A stretch of 64,000 nucleotides of DNA from Paraclostridium bifermentans (GCF_019916025.1 NZ_CP079737.1:744001-808000); one strand, 5' to 3'. Positions 43,198-52,497 are shown, counted from the first letter of the stretch. Notes: generated by a model from the letters alone, not told the origin. Translations and numbers: made by a program.

Positions 43198-43769
43198 TAA
43201 AATGTTTTTTTACTTTCTTGATAATCATATACATCCATTAAAGCCTCTCCAAATCTTTGATAATGAATAATTTCTCTTTCACCTAAGAAACGAAGAACAT
43301 TTTTAATATCTACATCATCAGTTAAATTAGTAAGTTGATAATAAGTTGCTAAAGCTTTTTGTTCTGCTGCCATATCTTCATGCAAATCTGTTACGGGATT
43401 ACCCATAACAGCTATTGTAGATGCTGAAAAAGGAACTCCATGAGCATCTGAAGGGAATATTCCAAATCCATTTTGTGCGTAGTTTTCACCAAGACCAGCT
43501 TTTCTAAGTTCTTCTGGAGTTGCATCTTGAGTAAGTTGATAAACCATACTAGCAATCATTTCAACATGAGCTAGTTCTTCTGTACCAATATCAGTTAAAA
43601 GTCCCTTAGACTTACTTGTAGGCATAGTAAATCTTTGAGATAAATATCTTAAAGCAGCACCTAATTCACCATTAGGTCCTCCAAATTGAGTTATTAAGTA
43701 TTTAGCCATTTGTAAATCCTTAGATTTAAGATTTACAGGATGTTGTAAAGTTTTTTGATATATCCACAT
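43197..43769 (-). CDS. cotJC: spore coat protein CotJC (manganese catalase-like)
   Basis: 190 residues of the ferritin-like manganese catalase family: metal ligands in GELGAALRYLSQRF, TDIGTEELAHVEMIASMVYQL, MAAEQKALATYYQL and GEREIIHYQRFGEAL. It is last in the cotJABC operon and is assembled into the inner coat, where it can break down peroxide. Family length is usual. AGGGGGATAA precedes the ATG at 43769, 17 bp after cotJB. Confidence 0.96.
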   Translation of the reverse strand: MWIYQKTLQHPVNLKSKDLQMAKYLITQFGGPNGELGAALRYLSQRFTMPTSKSKGLLTDIGTEELAHVEMIASMVYQLTQDATPEELRKAGLGENYAQNGFGIFPSDAHGVPFSASTIAVMGNPVTDLHEDMAAEQKALATYYQLTNLTDDVDIKNVLRFLGEREIIHYQRFGEALMDVYDYQESKKTF

Positions 43770-43786
43770 AAAAATTATCCCCCTAT

Positions 43787-44050
43787 TTACATTTCATAAA
43801 ATTTATTTTCCCAAGGCCATGGACCTTCTACCCATTGAAAGGGACTTTTACTTGGAGAGTATCCAAAGTTATTTAATGGTCCATATTTTTTTTCATAGTT
43901 AATTCTAGCTTTAGCAAGCTCTGAACATAGTTTGTTGTAAGTTGCTAATGCTCTTTCGTCTTCATTATGATTGTCTAGGTATAAGTTCATATCTAAACAT
44001 GCAAAACAAAGTTCTTCTATATCTGTTAACATATCAGCACGTGTAGCCAT
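43787..44050 (-). CDS. cotJB: spore coat protein CotJB
   Basis: 87 residues with the CotJB pattern: DIEELCFACLDMNLYLDNHNED, YEKKYGPLNNFGYSPSKSPFQWVEGPWPWE. The conserved Pro/Trp-rich end WPWENKFYEM is complete. It is a coat component that depends on CotJA and CotJC in Bacillus. Its start overlaps the cotJA stop by one base, so translation is coupled. Confidence 0.95.
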   Translation of the reverse strand: MATRADMLTDIEELCFACLDMNLYLDNHNEDERALATYNKLCSELAKARINYEKKYGPLNNFGYSPSKSPFQWVEGPWPWENKFYEM

Positions 44051-44253
44051 TATCTTTTACCTCCATTGATTTTTTTCATATATCTATATAAATCTTTATT
44101 GTACATAGTAGATTCCCATAAATTTAATTCAGGAAATATAGTCCCATATTGAAGTGCTTTTGACAAATTATACATTTTGCCAAATACTTGGTCATTTACA
44201 TATGGTCTAGCTAATGCATCGCCACAATTTTTATTAACATTTCTAGTATTCAC
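44050..44253 (-). CDS. cotJA: spore coat protein CotJA
   Basis: 67 residues: LARPYVNDQVFGKMYNLSKALQYGTIFPELNLWE is the CotJA signature. The GTG at 44253 is chosen, seven bases after GGAGG; a TTG one codon earlier is possible. First gene of the coat operon cotJABC, expected under mother-cell sigma control. Confidence 0.9.
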   Translation of the reverse strand: MNTRNVNKNCGDALARPYVNDQVFGKMYNLSKALQYGTIFPELNLWESTMYNKDLYRYMKKINGGKR

Positions 44254-44302
44254 CAAAATTCCTCCAGTTCAAATGATGTATTTTGAAAATTATATCTAAA
44301 TA

Positions 44303-44319
44303 ACAGTTAAATTAACTGT
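44303..44319. promoter_or_regulatory. palindrome upstream of cotJA
   Basis: ACAGTTAAATTAACTGT is a perfect inverted repeat about 50 bp before the cotJA start, with CATATGAATA (minus strand, near 44334) as a possible sporulation -10. The binding protein is unknown. Confidence 0.4.
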
Positions 44320-44527
44320 ATCTAATAGCATAATATTCATATGTAGCTAAAAAGTTACACAAAATTTATAAATCAAAAAAAATATATAATAAGTAGAAAT
44401 TTGAAGATAATAATAAAAGCAAATGATTTTCTGGGAAATAATTAGATATAAGGTAGGAATATCTTGAACTAATATTGGCCTTTATGATAAAATAAGTTGC
44501 ATGTTCACAAAAAGATGAGGTGATTGA

Positions 44528-45388
44528 ATGAGCGAATTAGCAGGAAAAGGCTGTGAAATTATAGTTCCTTTTGATGAAAGACAGCCACTTAAAGATATCG
44601 AAAGAAGTATTGTAAAAAGATATAGAAAAAACTTATGGTCTAAGTTTATAAAGGCTATAAGAGCATATAATTTAGTTGAAGAAGGCGACAAGATTGCAGT
44701 AGCTATATCTGGAGGAAAAGATAGTTTGCTTATGGCAAAGATGTTCCAAGAGTTAAAAAGACATAGTCAAGTGAACTTTGACGTTGAATTTATAGCTATG
44801 GATCCTGGATATCATAAAGATATAAGACAATTATTAGTAGATAACTGTGAATACTTAGATATACCGATACATTTATTTGATTCGAAAATATTTGAAATTG
44901 CAGATGAAATAGCAAAAGATTATCCTTGTTATATGTGTGCAAGAATGAGAAGAGGAGCATTATATTCTAAAGCAGAAGAGTTAGGATGTAATAAATTAGC
45001 TTTAGGACATCACTATGATGATGTAATAGAAACGACAATGCTTAATTTATTATGCGCAGGTAACTTTAAAACAATGCTTCCAAAGTTAAAATCTACAAAC
45101 TTTGATGGAATTGAAATAATAAGACCTCTATACTATATAAGAGAAGAACATATAGTTAGATTTATACAAAATAGTGGTATATGGCCTTTAAATTGTGCTT
45201 GTATGGTAGCGGCTAAAAAGACAGGTAATAAGAGATATGAAATAAAAGATCTTATTAAGAACTTAGGCGATAACTTCAAAGATGTAGAAAAATCTATTTT
45301 TAAAGCTGCAGAAAATGTAAATATTGATTCAGTTTTAGGATGGCAACAGGATGGAGAAAAACATTCTTTCCTAGAAAGATTTGAGTAG
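44528..45388 (+). CDS. TtcA-like tRNA 2-thiolation family ATPase
   Basis: 286 residues. PP-loop SGGKDSLLMAKM near 60-71 binds ATP; CYMCARMRRG (CxxC) and NCACMV supply cysteines for an Fe-S cluster; GHHYDDVIETTMLNLL is the PP-ATPase segment. This is the TtcA/TtuA-like layout that thiolates tRNA bases (cytidine 32 in TtcA). Substrate base in clostridia is inferred. GATGAGGTGATTG precedes the ATG. A terminator follows, so it is alone. Confidence 0.88.
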   Translation: MSELAGKGCEIIVPFDERQPLKDIERSIVKRYRKNLWSKFIKAIRAYNLVEEGDKIAVAISGGKDSLLMAKMFQELKRHSQVNFDVEFIAMDPGYHKDIRQLLVDNCEYLDIPIHLFDSKIFEIADEIAKDYPCYMCARMRRGALYSKAEELGCNKLALGHHYDDVIETTMLNLLCAGNFKTMLPKLKSTNFDGIEIIRPLYYIREEHIVRFIQNSGIWPLNCACMVAAKKTGNKRYEIKDLIKNLGDNFKDVEKSIFKAAENVNIDSVLGWQQDGEKHSFLERFE

Positions 45389-45413
45389 GGTGTACTTAGT
45401 ACATCCTTTTTCT
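45387..45413 (+). terminator. terminator after TtcA-like gene
   Basis: AGGGTGTAC / GTACATCCT with a short loop, then a T-rich run. Confidence 0.75.
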
Positions 45414-45515
45414 TTTAGATTGATATTAATAAAAATGTATTATAAAATTATATTATGATAAATTTAATTAAGTGGTAAAATGTATAGGTTTTATGCTTTA
45501 GAGAGGATGAAGGGG

Positions 45516-46532
45516 ATGAAAAAAATATATATAGATTTTGAGATGAATATGTCAAATTCTAAATATGGAAGAGATATAAATAATGCTGATATTATTGCTA
45601 TTGGAGCTGTAAAATACGATATCGCTACAAAGGATATTTCAAATTTTAAATCGTTGATAAAACCAGTAAGCGAGATTGATATATATCCTCACATAGAAGA
45701 ACTTACTAAAATAACCAATGAAGAAATTGCTGATGCGCCTACTTATGAAGAGGTAATGAGAGATTTTAAAAGATGGCTAGGTGAGTTTTCGGAAATAGAA
45801 GGTATTTATACTTTTGGAAATCTAGATTTAACATGTTTTGCAAATACAGATCGAAGAAGTTCTAAAAAAAATAACCATCCAAGGTTTGTTAATAATATAA
45901 AAGATTTATTTATTGACATAAAAAAAGAATACTTAAATAAAGGAATTAGGTGTATAAATTATATATCTTTAAAGAATTTACTTGAATATTCAAATGTTGA
46001 GTTTGACGGAGAAGCACACGATCCTTTAGCAGATGCATACAATTTGCTTATATTAGACATGACATTAACTAATAAAAAATGTATAAGAGAATTATTGATT
46101 ATAAAAGATTTAATAAAAAACCCTTTTGTCGAAATTAATACAAATTTGGAATTTGTTTTTGAAGAATATAAACAGAGAGTGCATGTTGATGAAGAAAATG
46201 TAAAATTAGATGATATTTCTATAGAGATTTTAAAAACTTTAAGATTATATCTAAAGTCTATAATTGATTTAGATATATACAATATAGAATATATAAAAGA
46301 TGTTAGTAAAAAATTACTTACATTTAAGAATCTTATTGATATAAGCGAGGGATACTTTTATCTATTAGAAAATGTATACCTAGATATGATGGAATTAATG
46401 GAAGATTTATCGTATTATAAGTTAGGTCAAGACCAATATAAACAAGAATTGACTCAAATATTAGAACTATTTGAACAAGATTTAGAAGAAGAAAAATTAA
46501 ATTTAGAAGAAGTTTTACAAGCCAGCTACTAA
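45516..46532 (+). CDS. DEDDh exonuclease-domain protein with unknown C-terminal half
   Basis: 338 residues from the ATG at 45516, which GAGAGGA serves at 9 nt; earlier in-frame codons at 45480 and 45507 have no site. Residues 1-190 form an RNase T/DnaQ fold: DFEMN (first acidic pair), TFGNLDLTCF (second region) and HDPLADAYNLL (His and last Asp). The C-terminal 150 residues are helical and acidic, with no family I recognise. A 3'-5' exonuclease on RNA or DNA is inferred. Confidence 0.8.
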   Translation: MKKIYIDFEMNMSNSKYGRDINNADIIAIGAVKYDIATKDISNFKSLIKPVSEIDIYPHIEELTKITNEEIADAPTYEEVMRDFKRWLGEFSEIEGIYTFGNLDLTCFANTDRRSSKKNNHPRFVNNIKDLFIDIKKEYLNKGIRCINYISLKNLLEYSNVEFDGEAHDPLADAYNLLILDMTLTNKKCIRELLIIKDLIKNPFVEINTNLEFVFEEYKQRVHVDEENVKLDDISIEILKTLRLYLKSIIDLDIYNIEYIKDVSKKLLTFKNLIDISEGYFYLLENVYLDMMELMEDLSYYKLGQDQYKQELTQILELFEQDLEEEKLNLEEVLQASY

Positions 46533-46562
46533 GCGCATTTTAGCAGTAGTTGGTTTGTTTTT
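46519..46562 (+). terminator. terminator overlapping the end of the exonuclease gene
   Basis: AAGCCAGCTACT pairs (with wobble) with AGTAGTTGGTTT, then TGTTTTT. Confidence 0.7.
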
Positions 46563-46608
46563 ATGTGTATAAAAAATATTATATATAATGGAAATATTTT
46601 GAAAATTA

Positions 46609-46638
46609 TTGCAAGATGATTAGGTTTTAGATTATAAT
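46609..46638 (+). promoter_or_regulatory. promoter of the PfoR-like gene
   Basis: TTGCAA (46609-46614), 18 bp, TATAAT (46633-46638). Confidence 0.6.
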
Positions 46639-46684
46639 ATAGGAAAAGGTTAACATTTTTTGGACAAAAGAGGGGGCTTTAAAA

Positions 46685-47698
46685 ATGGAAGTTATAAAAG
46701 GAACAGTATTATTATTAGCAGTACTGACCGCGTTCTCAGTATTTAGTTACAAGGCGCCGCATGGTATGAAGGCTATGGGTGCACTAGCTAGTGCAGCGTG
46801 TGCTACATTTTTAGTGGAAGCTATACAGTTTTCATTACTAGGAAATACTCTTGGAATTCCATTTCTTAGTGAACTAGGATCAATAAATGGAGGACTTGGA
46901 GGTTTAGTTGCAGCATCATTAGTTATGTTAGCATTAGGAGTTTCTCCGGTATATTCAATGTTACTAGGAATAACTTGTTCAGGATTAGGAATACTACCAG
47001 GATTTATAGCTGGATATTTAATGTCATTTGCAGTTAAGTATTTAGAAGAAAAAGTTCCTCCAGGACTTGATTTATTAGTCATGGTAATTGTAATGGCACC
47101 AATAACTAGATTAATAGGTGTGTCATTAGAACCTGTAGTAAATAGTACATTATTAACAATAGGAGAAGTAATAGCAGGATCTACAAATTCAAGTCCAATA
47201 GTAATGGGATTAATAATAGGAGGATTCTTCACATTAATATCAACATCTCCATTAAGTTCTATGGCACTTACAGCTATGCTAGGTTTAACAGGAGTACCTA
47301 TGGCTATAGCATCACTACCTATATCAGCAACATCTTTTGCAAACTTTATATTATTTAAGAAATTAAAATTTGGAGATACAAGAGACACTATATCTGTTGT
47401 AATTGAACCATTAACACAAGCAGATATAATATCAGCAAATCCAATACCTATATATGTAACAAACTTTATAAGTGGGGCGCTTGGAGGAGTAGTAGTTTCA
47501 GCTATGGGGCTTGTAAATAATGCACCAGGTACAGCTGCACCATCTGCTGGACTTCCAGTTATGTTTGCATTTAACCCAGCTAAAGAAGTTATAATATGTA
47601 TGGCTATATGTGCTGTAATAAGTTCTATTATAGGATTTGCAGGAAGTTATGTATTTAGAAATCATAAGATAGTTACAGCTGCAGAAATAAGAGGATAA
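46685..47698 (+). CDS. PfoR-like PTS EIIC-type membrane protein
   Basis: 337 residues with about nine to ten membrane helices and many Gly/Ala small-residue patches (GSINGGLGGLVAASLVMLALG, APITRLIGVSLEPVVN, GFFTLISTSPLSSMALTAMLGLTG). It matches the PTS_EIIC_2/PfoR family, first met as a positive regulator of perfringolysin in Clostridium perfringens, though a transport role is more likely from structure. No other PTS subunits are nearby. AGAGGGGG precedes the ATG. Confidence 0.88.
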   Translation: MEVIKGTVLLLAVLTAFSVFSYKAPHGMKAMGALASAACATFLVEAIQFSLLGNTLGIPFLSELGSINGGLGGLVAASLVMLALGVSPVYSMLLGITCSGLGILPGFIAGYLMSFAVKYLEEKVPPGLDLLVMVIVMAPITRLIGVSLEPVVNSTLLTIGEVIAGSTNSSPIVMGLIIGGFFTLISTSPLSSMALTAMLGLTGVPMAIASLPISATSFANFILFKKLKFGDTRDTISVVIEPLTQADIISANPIPIYVTNFISGALGGVVVSAMGLVNNAPGTAAPSAGLPVMFAFNPAKEVIICMAICAVISSIIGFAGSYVFRNHKIVTAAEIRG

Positions 47699-47729
47699 TA
47701 TTTTTTACATAAACTAAATAAGAATATAT

Positions 47730-47800
47730 AGACTGTCTTACAGTAAATTTGTATAAGTTTAATACTTAGTTGCAGATTTTACTTTGGGGCAGTCTTTTTT
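47730..47800 (+). terminator. long terminator after PfoR-like gene
   Basis: AGACTGTC pairs with GGCAGTCT; inner CAGTAAA/TTTTACT pairs extend it. T6 follows. Confidence 0.75.
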
Positions 47801-47883
47801 ACGATTCATAAAATTATATTAGACAAGACCTAATGGATTAATATATATACATTAAATTGCATGCCACTTAGAGTAAAAAAGCT

Positions 47884-47935
47884 TTTTAAGCAACGGACGT
47901 AGTCGTTAGCGATATGAACGAAGTGAATTTTTGTT
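47884..47935. repeat. dispersed intergenic repeat (family R2, copy 2)
   Basis: AAGCAACGGACGTAGTCGTT followed by GATATGAACGAAGTGAATTTTTG matches both ends of the long copy at 22146-22243, with the middle 50 nt absent. It fills part of the 330-bp gap before the MORN gene, after a terminator. Confidence 0.7.
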
Positions 47936-48028
47936 AAAAAATTCATTATCTTCTGTCGTATAAATAAAATCATTTTTTTGGACTTGTATATATAAACTTA
48001 TATTATAAGAATATAAGGAGGACTATGT

Positions 48029-49192
48029 ATGGAAGGTATAAAAAGTTATTTTGAAATGGTATTTGTTATATTTATTACTTTATCAATGGCATTTATGGGA
48101 ATTAAGTTATTATTGTTTATTTTAGAATTTAGAAAAAATAAACAAAGAAAAAGTATCAACGGATATAGTGAAAAAACAAATAATTTGAGAGGTGGATATA
48201 GAGGTATTAAAAGAAATCAAACTGACGAGATTAATAACTCAGCTAAAAGTACCAAAATAAGTAATAAAGATGATAAATATGAAATTTTAAAATATGATAA
48301 TGGAGATACATATAAAGGGGAGTTAGTGGACGGAAAAAGAAGCGGATTTGGAATTTGCATTTTTGCAAATAAGGATAGATATGAAGGTTTATGGAAAGAA
48401 GATTTGATGCATAGCATAGGAAAGTATATTTATAGTGATGGTTCTATTTATAGTGGGGATTTTAAATTTGGAACTATAGAGGGCATAGGAATGTATACTT
48501 TTGTAAATAAGGATATTTACAAAGGTGAGTTTAGAAATGGAAAAAGAGAAGGAAAAGGACTTGTTATATATAATAATGGAGATAAGTTTTCGGGCACTTT
48601 TAACGATGGATTAAGAGAAGGAAAAGGCAAGTATGTATGTAATAACGGAGGAGTATTTGAAGGTGAATATAAAGAAGACAAATTAAATGGAAAAGGAAGT
48701 TACTCATATGCTGATGGAAGTAAATATGTAGGTGAATTTAAAAATAATGTATATCATGGAAAAGGTGTACATACTAATGAATCTGGAGATATATATGAAG
48801 GTGAATTTAAATATGGATATAAAAAAGGTTATGGTATATTAAAGTATAGAAATGGAGAAAGTTATAAAGGTTATTTTAAGGATGATAAATTTGATGAAAA
48901 AGGGCTATATGTATATAAAGATAATTCAGTTTACGAAGGAGAATATAAAGATGGAAAAAAATCCGGAGTTGGAACTTATACATGTGAAAGTTATAGATAT
49001 ATAGGGGAATGGAAAGATGATAAAAAGAGTGGAATAGGCACATATTATTTATTAAATGGAACAAAGATTGAGGTTTGTATAAAAGATGAAATAATAACTA
49101 AAGGGGAGCTTATCAGAGAAGGAAAAGAAAACAAAGAGATAAAAAATATAGATATAAGCAAAAATGAAAAAGAGGTAATAAAAAACATTTAA
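48029..49192 (+). CDS. membrane-anchored MORN repeat protein
   Basis: 387 residues. One N-terminal membrane helix (about 7-32, MVFVIFITLSMAFMGIKLLLFIL) and a basic linker precede eleven MORN repeats of about 23 residues from 90 to 345, each with the core Y-x-G-x(F/Y)-x(6)-G-x-G (YKGEFRNGKREGKG, YEGEYKDGKKSGVG). A charged tail ends the chain. MORN sheets are beta meanders that bind lipids or proteins; the repeats should face the cytoplasm. TAAGGAGG precedes the ATG. Function unknown. Confidence 0.88.
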   Translation: MEGIKSYFEMVFVIFITLSMAFMGIKLLLFILEFRKNKQRKSINGYSEKTNNLRGGYRGIKRNQTDEINNSAKSTKISNKDDKYEILKYDNGDTYKGELVDGKRSGFGICIFANKDRYEGLWKEDLMHSIGKYIYSDGSIYSGDFKFGTIEGIGMYTFVNKDIYKGEFRNGKREGKGLVIYNNGDKFSGTFNDGLREGKGKYVCNNGGVFEGEYKEDKLNGKGSYSYADGSKYVGEFKNNVYHGKGVHTNESGDIYEGEFKYGYKKGYGILKYRNGESYKGYFKDDKFDEKGLYVYKDNSVYEGEYKDGKKSGVGTYTCESYRYIGEWKDDKKSGIGTYYLLNGTKIEVCIKDEIITKGELIREGKENKEIKNIDISKNEKEVIKNI

Positions 49193-49277
49193 GTAGTTAC
49201 AATAAGGCTACAAAGCATATACTATAATTACAAAGGTAATTAAAATAGGGTATAGTATACTTAAGGAGGGAGATTTA

Positions 49278-49703
49278 ATGTTTTTAATATGGATTATAAT
49301 AGGGATAGTATTACTTATAATTGAAGCTGTTACAGTAAGTTTTCTATCTATATTTTTCGCCATAGGCTGCCTTATAGCAGGGTTAGCATCATTTATAATA
49401 CCTTCTTGGGGTGCACAAATCGTAATAATGTGTATTGTTTCAGGGATAGGAATTATATTTGGTAGAAGTGTACTTCAGAGATACTTTGAGGTAAATAAAG
49501 AAATAAAACCATCTACCATAGATGCTTTAATAGGAAAAACTGGTGTAGTAGTAAAAAATATTAGCTCAGACGAACCTGGATTAGTAAAATTAAATGGAGA
49601 AGTTTGGACTGCAACATCAGTTAATTCAATAGAAATACCTAAAGATGCCAATGTAGTTGTTGAAAAAATAGATGGGGTAAAATTAATTGTAAAAATTGCA
49701 TAA
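49278..49703 (+). CDS. NfeD-family membrane protein
   Basis: 141 residues: two to three N-terminal membrane helices (FLIWIIIGIVLLIIEAVTVSFLSIFFAIGCL and IVIMCIVSGIGIIFG) and a C-terminal OB fold (ALIGKTGVVVKNI, GLVKLNGEVWTATS, VVVEKIDGVKLIV). This is the short NfeD type that pairs with SPFH proteins, and one follows 13 bp later. Together they organise membrane microdomains. AAGGAGGGAG precedes the ATG. Confidence 0.93.
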   Translation: MFLIWIIIGIVLLIIEAVTVSFLSIFFAIGCLIAGLASFIIPSWGAQIVIMCIVSGIGIIFGRSVLQRYFEVNKEIKPSTIDALIGKTGVVVKNISSDEPGLVKLNGEVWTATSVNSIEIPKDANVVVEKIDGVKLIVKIA

Positions 49704-49716
49704 GGGAGGGTTTTAA

Positions 49717-50655
49717 ATGTTTGCATCAATATTCTTTACAGTTTTAATAGTATTAGTTATAGTTTTAGCTTTTTCTACTATTAAAATAGTAAAACAATCA
49801 GAAGTTATTATAGTAGAAAGATTAGGTAAGTATTGGAAAACTTGTGAATCTGGATTAAATATAGTTATTCCTATATTAGATAGAGTTGTTAAAAAAATAG
49901 ATCTTAGAACTCAAGTTATAGATTCTCCACCACAACCTGTTATAACTAAAGACAACGTTACAATGTCAATTGATACAGTTGTGTATTATCAAATTACAGA
50001 TTCTTTTAAGGCAACTTATGAAATAGCTAATTTAGTTCAAGCTATAAGATATTTAACAACTACTACATTAAGGGATGTAATAGGAACTATGGAACTAGAC
50101 AGAACGCTATCTTCGAGAGATGATGTAAATAATAAACTTAGAATAATACTTGATGAAGCTACTGATAAATGGGGAGTAAGAGTAGAAAGAGTTGAAATTA
50201 AAAACATAGATCTTCCAGCGGATATAAAAGAAGCAATGGAAAAACAAATGAGAGCAGAGAGAGAGAAACGTGCAGTTATACTTCAAGCAGAAGGTACAAA
50301 ACAATCAGCTATAACTCAGGCACAAGGACATAAAGAATCTCAAATATTAAAGGCAGAAGGAGAAAAGCAAACTGCTATACTTCATGCAGAAGCTAAGAGG
50401 GAATCTCAAATTAGAATTGCAGAAGGGGAAGCAGAAGCAATCAATAAAATTGCAGAAGCAGAAGCAAATAGAGTTAGAATGGTATATGAAGCTCTTAAAA
50501 ATGCTAATGTTGATGAAGCAATGTTATCTGTTAAATATGTAGAAGCATTAAGCGAAATGGCTAAAGGTGAAAATAAAGTATTCATTCCGTATGAATCACA
50601 AGGATTACTTGGAAGCATAGGAGCTATAAAAGAACTAATAGCTGATAAAAAATAA
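49717..50655 (+). CDS. SPFH/band 7 (stomatin-like) protein
   Basis: 312 residues: membrane hairpin or helix 1-22, SPFH domain 25-190 (VERLGKYWKTCESGLNIVIPILDRVVKKIDLRTQ, TTLRDVIGTMELDRTLSSRDDVN, WGVRVERVEIKNIDLP), then a long coiled coil rich in AEGEK/AEAxR repeats (200-270). Such proteins oligomerise in the membrane as scaffolds or cages around proteases. Its partner NfeD is encoded just upstream. Confidence 0.95.
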   Translation: MFASIFFTVLIVLVIVLAFSTIKIVKQSEVIIVERLGKYWKTCESGLNIVIPILDRVVKKIDLRTQVIDSPPQPVITKDNVTMSIDTVVYYQITDSFKATYEIANLVQAIRYLTTTTLRDVIGTMELDRTLSSRDDVNNKLRIILDEATDKWGVRVERVEIKNIDLPADIKEAMEKQMRAEREKRAVILQAEGTKQSAITQAQGHKESQILKAEGEKQTAILHAEAKRESQIRIAEGEAEAINKIAEAEANRVRMVYEALKNANVDEAMLSVKYVEALSEMAKGENKVFIPYESQGLLGSIGAIKELIADKK

Positions 50656-50666
50656 ATTTAAAGAAT

Positions 50667-50703
50667 AAAAATGTCTTAAGGATTAAACCTTAGGACATTT
50701 TTT
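50667..50703 (+). terminator. terminator after SPFH gene
   Basis: AAAATGTCTTAAGG / CCTTAGGACATTTT with one wobble, then T-rich. Confidence 0.85.
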
Positions 50704-50779
50704 GCGTTTTTGCCTTATCACAATATAACTTTAAATTGTATATAATTCAGTATGAATGTTATCAAAGGAGTTGTATTAG

Positions 50780-51685
50780 ATGAGCAAAATGAAATTGCTT
50801 CCATATAAAGTAAATGAAGTTAGTAGAGAGACTAAAATAGTTTCCTATGGGGTCAAAATGATTAGAGCTGATAAATTTTGGGCTAAATCAAACCGCGGAA
50901 AAGGAATTACGGTAGCTATTATAGACACTGGTTGTGATGTTGATCATAAAGCACTAAAAAATAATATAGCGCACACAAGAAACTTTACAAAAGATGATAA
51001 CTCAAATAAAGATATAGCTAATGATTATATAGGCCATGGAACTCATGTCGCTGGAATTGTTCTTAGTGTTGCGCCTGAATGTAGTCTTATGATTTTAAAG
51101 GCTTTAAATGGAGATGGAGAAGGTGAGTATAAGTGGATAATAAATGCTATTAATTATGCTACAAGTAAGAAGGTAGATGTTATAAGCATGTCATTAGGTG
51201 GATATATTGATGATGAAAATCTTCATAAAGCTATAAGAAAAGCTGCAAGCAATAATATATTAGTGGTCTGTGCAGCAGGAAATGATGGAGATAATAACTC
51301 ATCTACAAATGAATACTCTTATCCAGCTGCATATAGTGAAGTTATTTCAGTTGGAGCTGTAGATGAGAATGCTAAGCCTGCATATTTTTCAAATAGTAAT
51401 AATTATCTAGACGTAATGGCACCAGGGGTAGGAATTTTGTCTACTTATAAAAATAACTCGTATGCAATTTTAGATGGAACAAGTATGGCGGCCCCTCATG
51501 TTAGTGGAGCACTAGCGCTTATAAAGAACTACTCAGATGGAGCGTTTGAAAGAGAACTAAGCGAGTCAGAAATATATGCACAACTTATTAAGTTTACTTT
51601 AGACTTAAGTTATGATAAAAAGGTTCAAGGAAATGGATTAGTATTTTTAGAAAGTCCTAAAATTCCTAAAAAAGGATTTAAATAA
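50780..51685 (+). CDS. intracellular subtilisin-type serine protease
   Basis: 301 residues with no signal peptide. The catalytic triad is Asp49 (AIIDTGCDVDH), His86 (GHGTHVAG) and Ser in DGTSMAAPHVSGALA near 240. The N-terminal KLLPYKVNE matches the LIPY-type extension by which intracellular subtilisins hold themselves inactive until cleaved. It closely resembles Bacillus IspA, which degrades cytoplasmic protein in stationary phase. AAAGGAGTT precedes the ATG. Confidence 0.95.
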   Translation: MSKMKLLPYKVNEVSRETKIVSYGVKMIRADKFWAKSNRGKGITVAIIDTGCDVDHKALKNNIAHTRNFTKDDNSNKDIANDYIGHGTHVAGIVLSVAPECSLMILKALNGDGEGEYKWIINAINYATSKKVDVISMSLGGYIDDENLHKAIRKAASNNILVVCAAGNDGDNNSSTNEYSYPAAYSEVISVGAVDENAKPAYFSNSNNYLDVMAPGVGILSTYKNNSYAILDGTSMAAPHVSGALALIKNYSDGAFERELSESEIYAQLIKFTLDLSYDKKVQGNGLVFLESPKIPKKGFK

Positions 51686-51749
51686 ATTGTAAAATCAGTT
51701 TTTGATATTAAAAATATGAAAAAGGACAAGAATTAATTTATAAATATGA

Positions 51750-51793
51750 AAAGAAAAAGCATTAACATAATTTGTTATTGCTTTTTCTTTTTT
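51750..51793 (+). terminator. terminator after intracellular subtilisin gene
   Basis: AAAGAAAAAGCATTAACA pairs, with one mismatch, with TGTTATTGCTTTTTCTTT; T6 follows. Confidence 0.8.
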
Positions 51794-51853
51794 AATATAT
51801 GCTAAAATTTGATATAATTATACATATAACTATATGAAGGTGAGAGGTTTTAT

Positions 51854-52357
51854 ATGAAAAAAGAATTTATTGTAGTAGATTTAGAAACTACTGGTTTAGA
51901 TCCATACAAAGGTTGCGAGATTATAGAGATTGGTGTAACTGAAATTATAGATAATAAAATAGGTAGAAATTATTCAAGATTAATAAAACCTAATGGAATA
52001 ATTCCTACATTTATAAGTGATATAACTAACATAAGTAATGAAATGGTAGAAAATGAAAAAAGTTTAGAAGAAGTTTTACCTAAGTTTAGAGAATATGTAG
52101 GTGAAAAAACAATAATTGCACATAATGCTAAATTTGATTTAAAGTTCTTGAATTTTTATTTAGACAAAATGGGTCTAGAGCCTATTAATAATCATATATG
52201 TACTTTAGAGCTTTTAAAGCAGAACAAAGAATATAAAGGGAAAAATAAAAAATTAGAAACTGCGTGTGAGTACTATAATATAGAAAATAAAAATGCACAT
52301 AGAGCAGATAGTGATACACTAGCTACTGCAAAATTATTTCTTGAACTAAATAAGTAA
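51854..52357 (+). CDS. 3'-5' exonuclease (DnaQ/PolC epsilon-like)
   Basis: 167 residues, a free-standing DEDDh domain. ExoI: VDLETTGLDPYKGCEIIEIG; ExoII: IIAHNAKFDLKFLNFYL; ExoIII: NAHRADSDTLATAKLFLEL. It could proofread or trim DNA or RNA ends. TGAAGGTGAGAGG precedes the ATG. A terminator follows, so it is alone. Confidence 0.92.
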   Translation: MKKEFIVVDLETTGLDPYKGCEIIEIGVTEIIDNKIGRNYSRLIKPNGIIPTFISDITNISNEMVENEKSLEEVLPKFREYVGEKTIIAHNAKFDLKFLNFYLDKMGLEPINNHICTLELLKQNKEYKGKNKKLETACEYYNIENKNAHRADSDTLATAKLFLELNK

Positions 52358-52358
52358 C

Positions 52359-52400
52359 AAAAAACCCTTATACTTACTAAAATAAGTATAAGGGTTTTTT
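52359..52400 (+). terminator. terminator after exonuclease gene
   Basis: A 17-bp stem with AAAAACCCTTATACTTA as its 5' arm and TAAGTATAAGGGTTTTT as its 3' arm. Confidence 0.92.
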
Positions 52401-52497
52401 AAGTATACAAAATTGAATTTGCTTTTTTAGTGTTTATTTATACTTAAAAATCATAGTATATATAAGTCATAAAAATGCAGAGTTAGGAGTGACAGTA

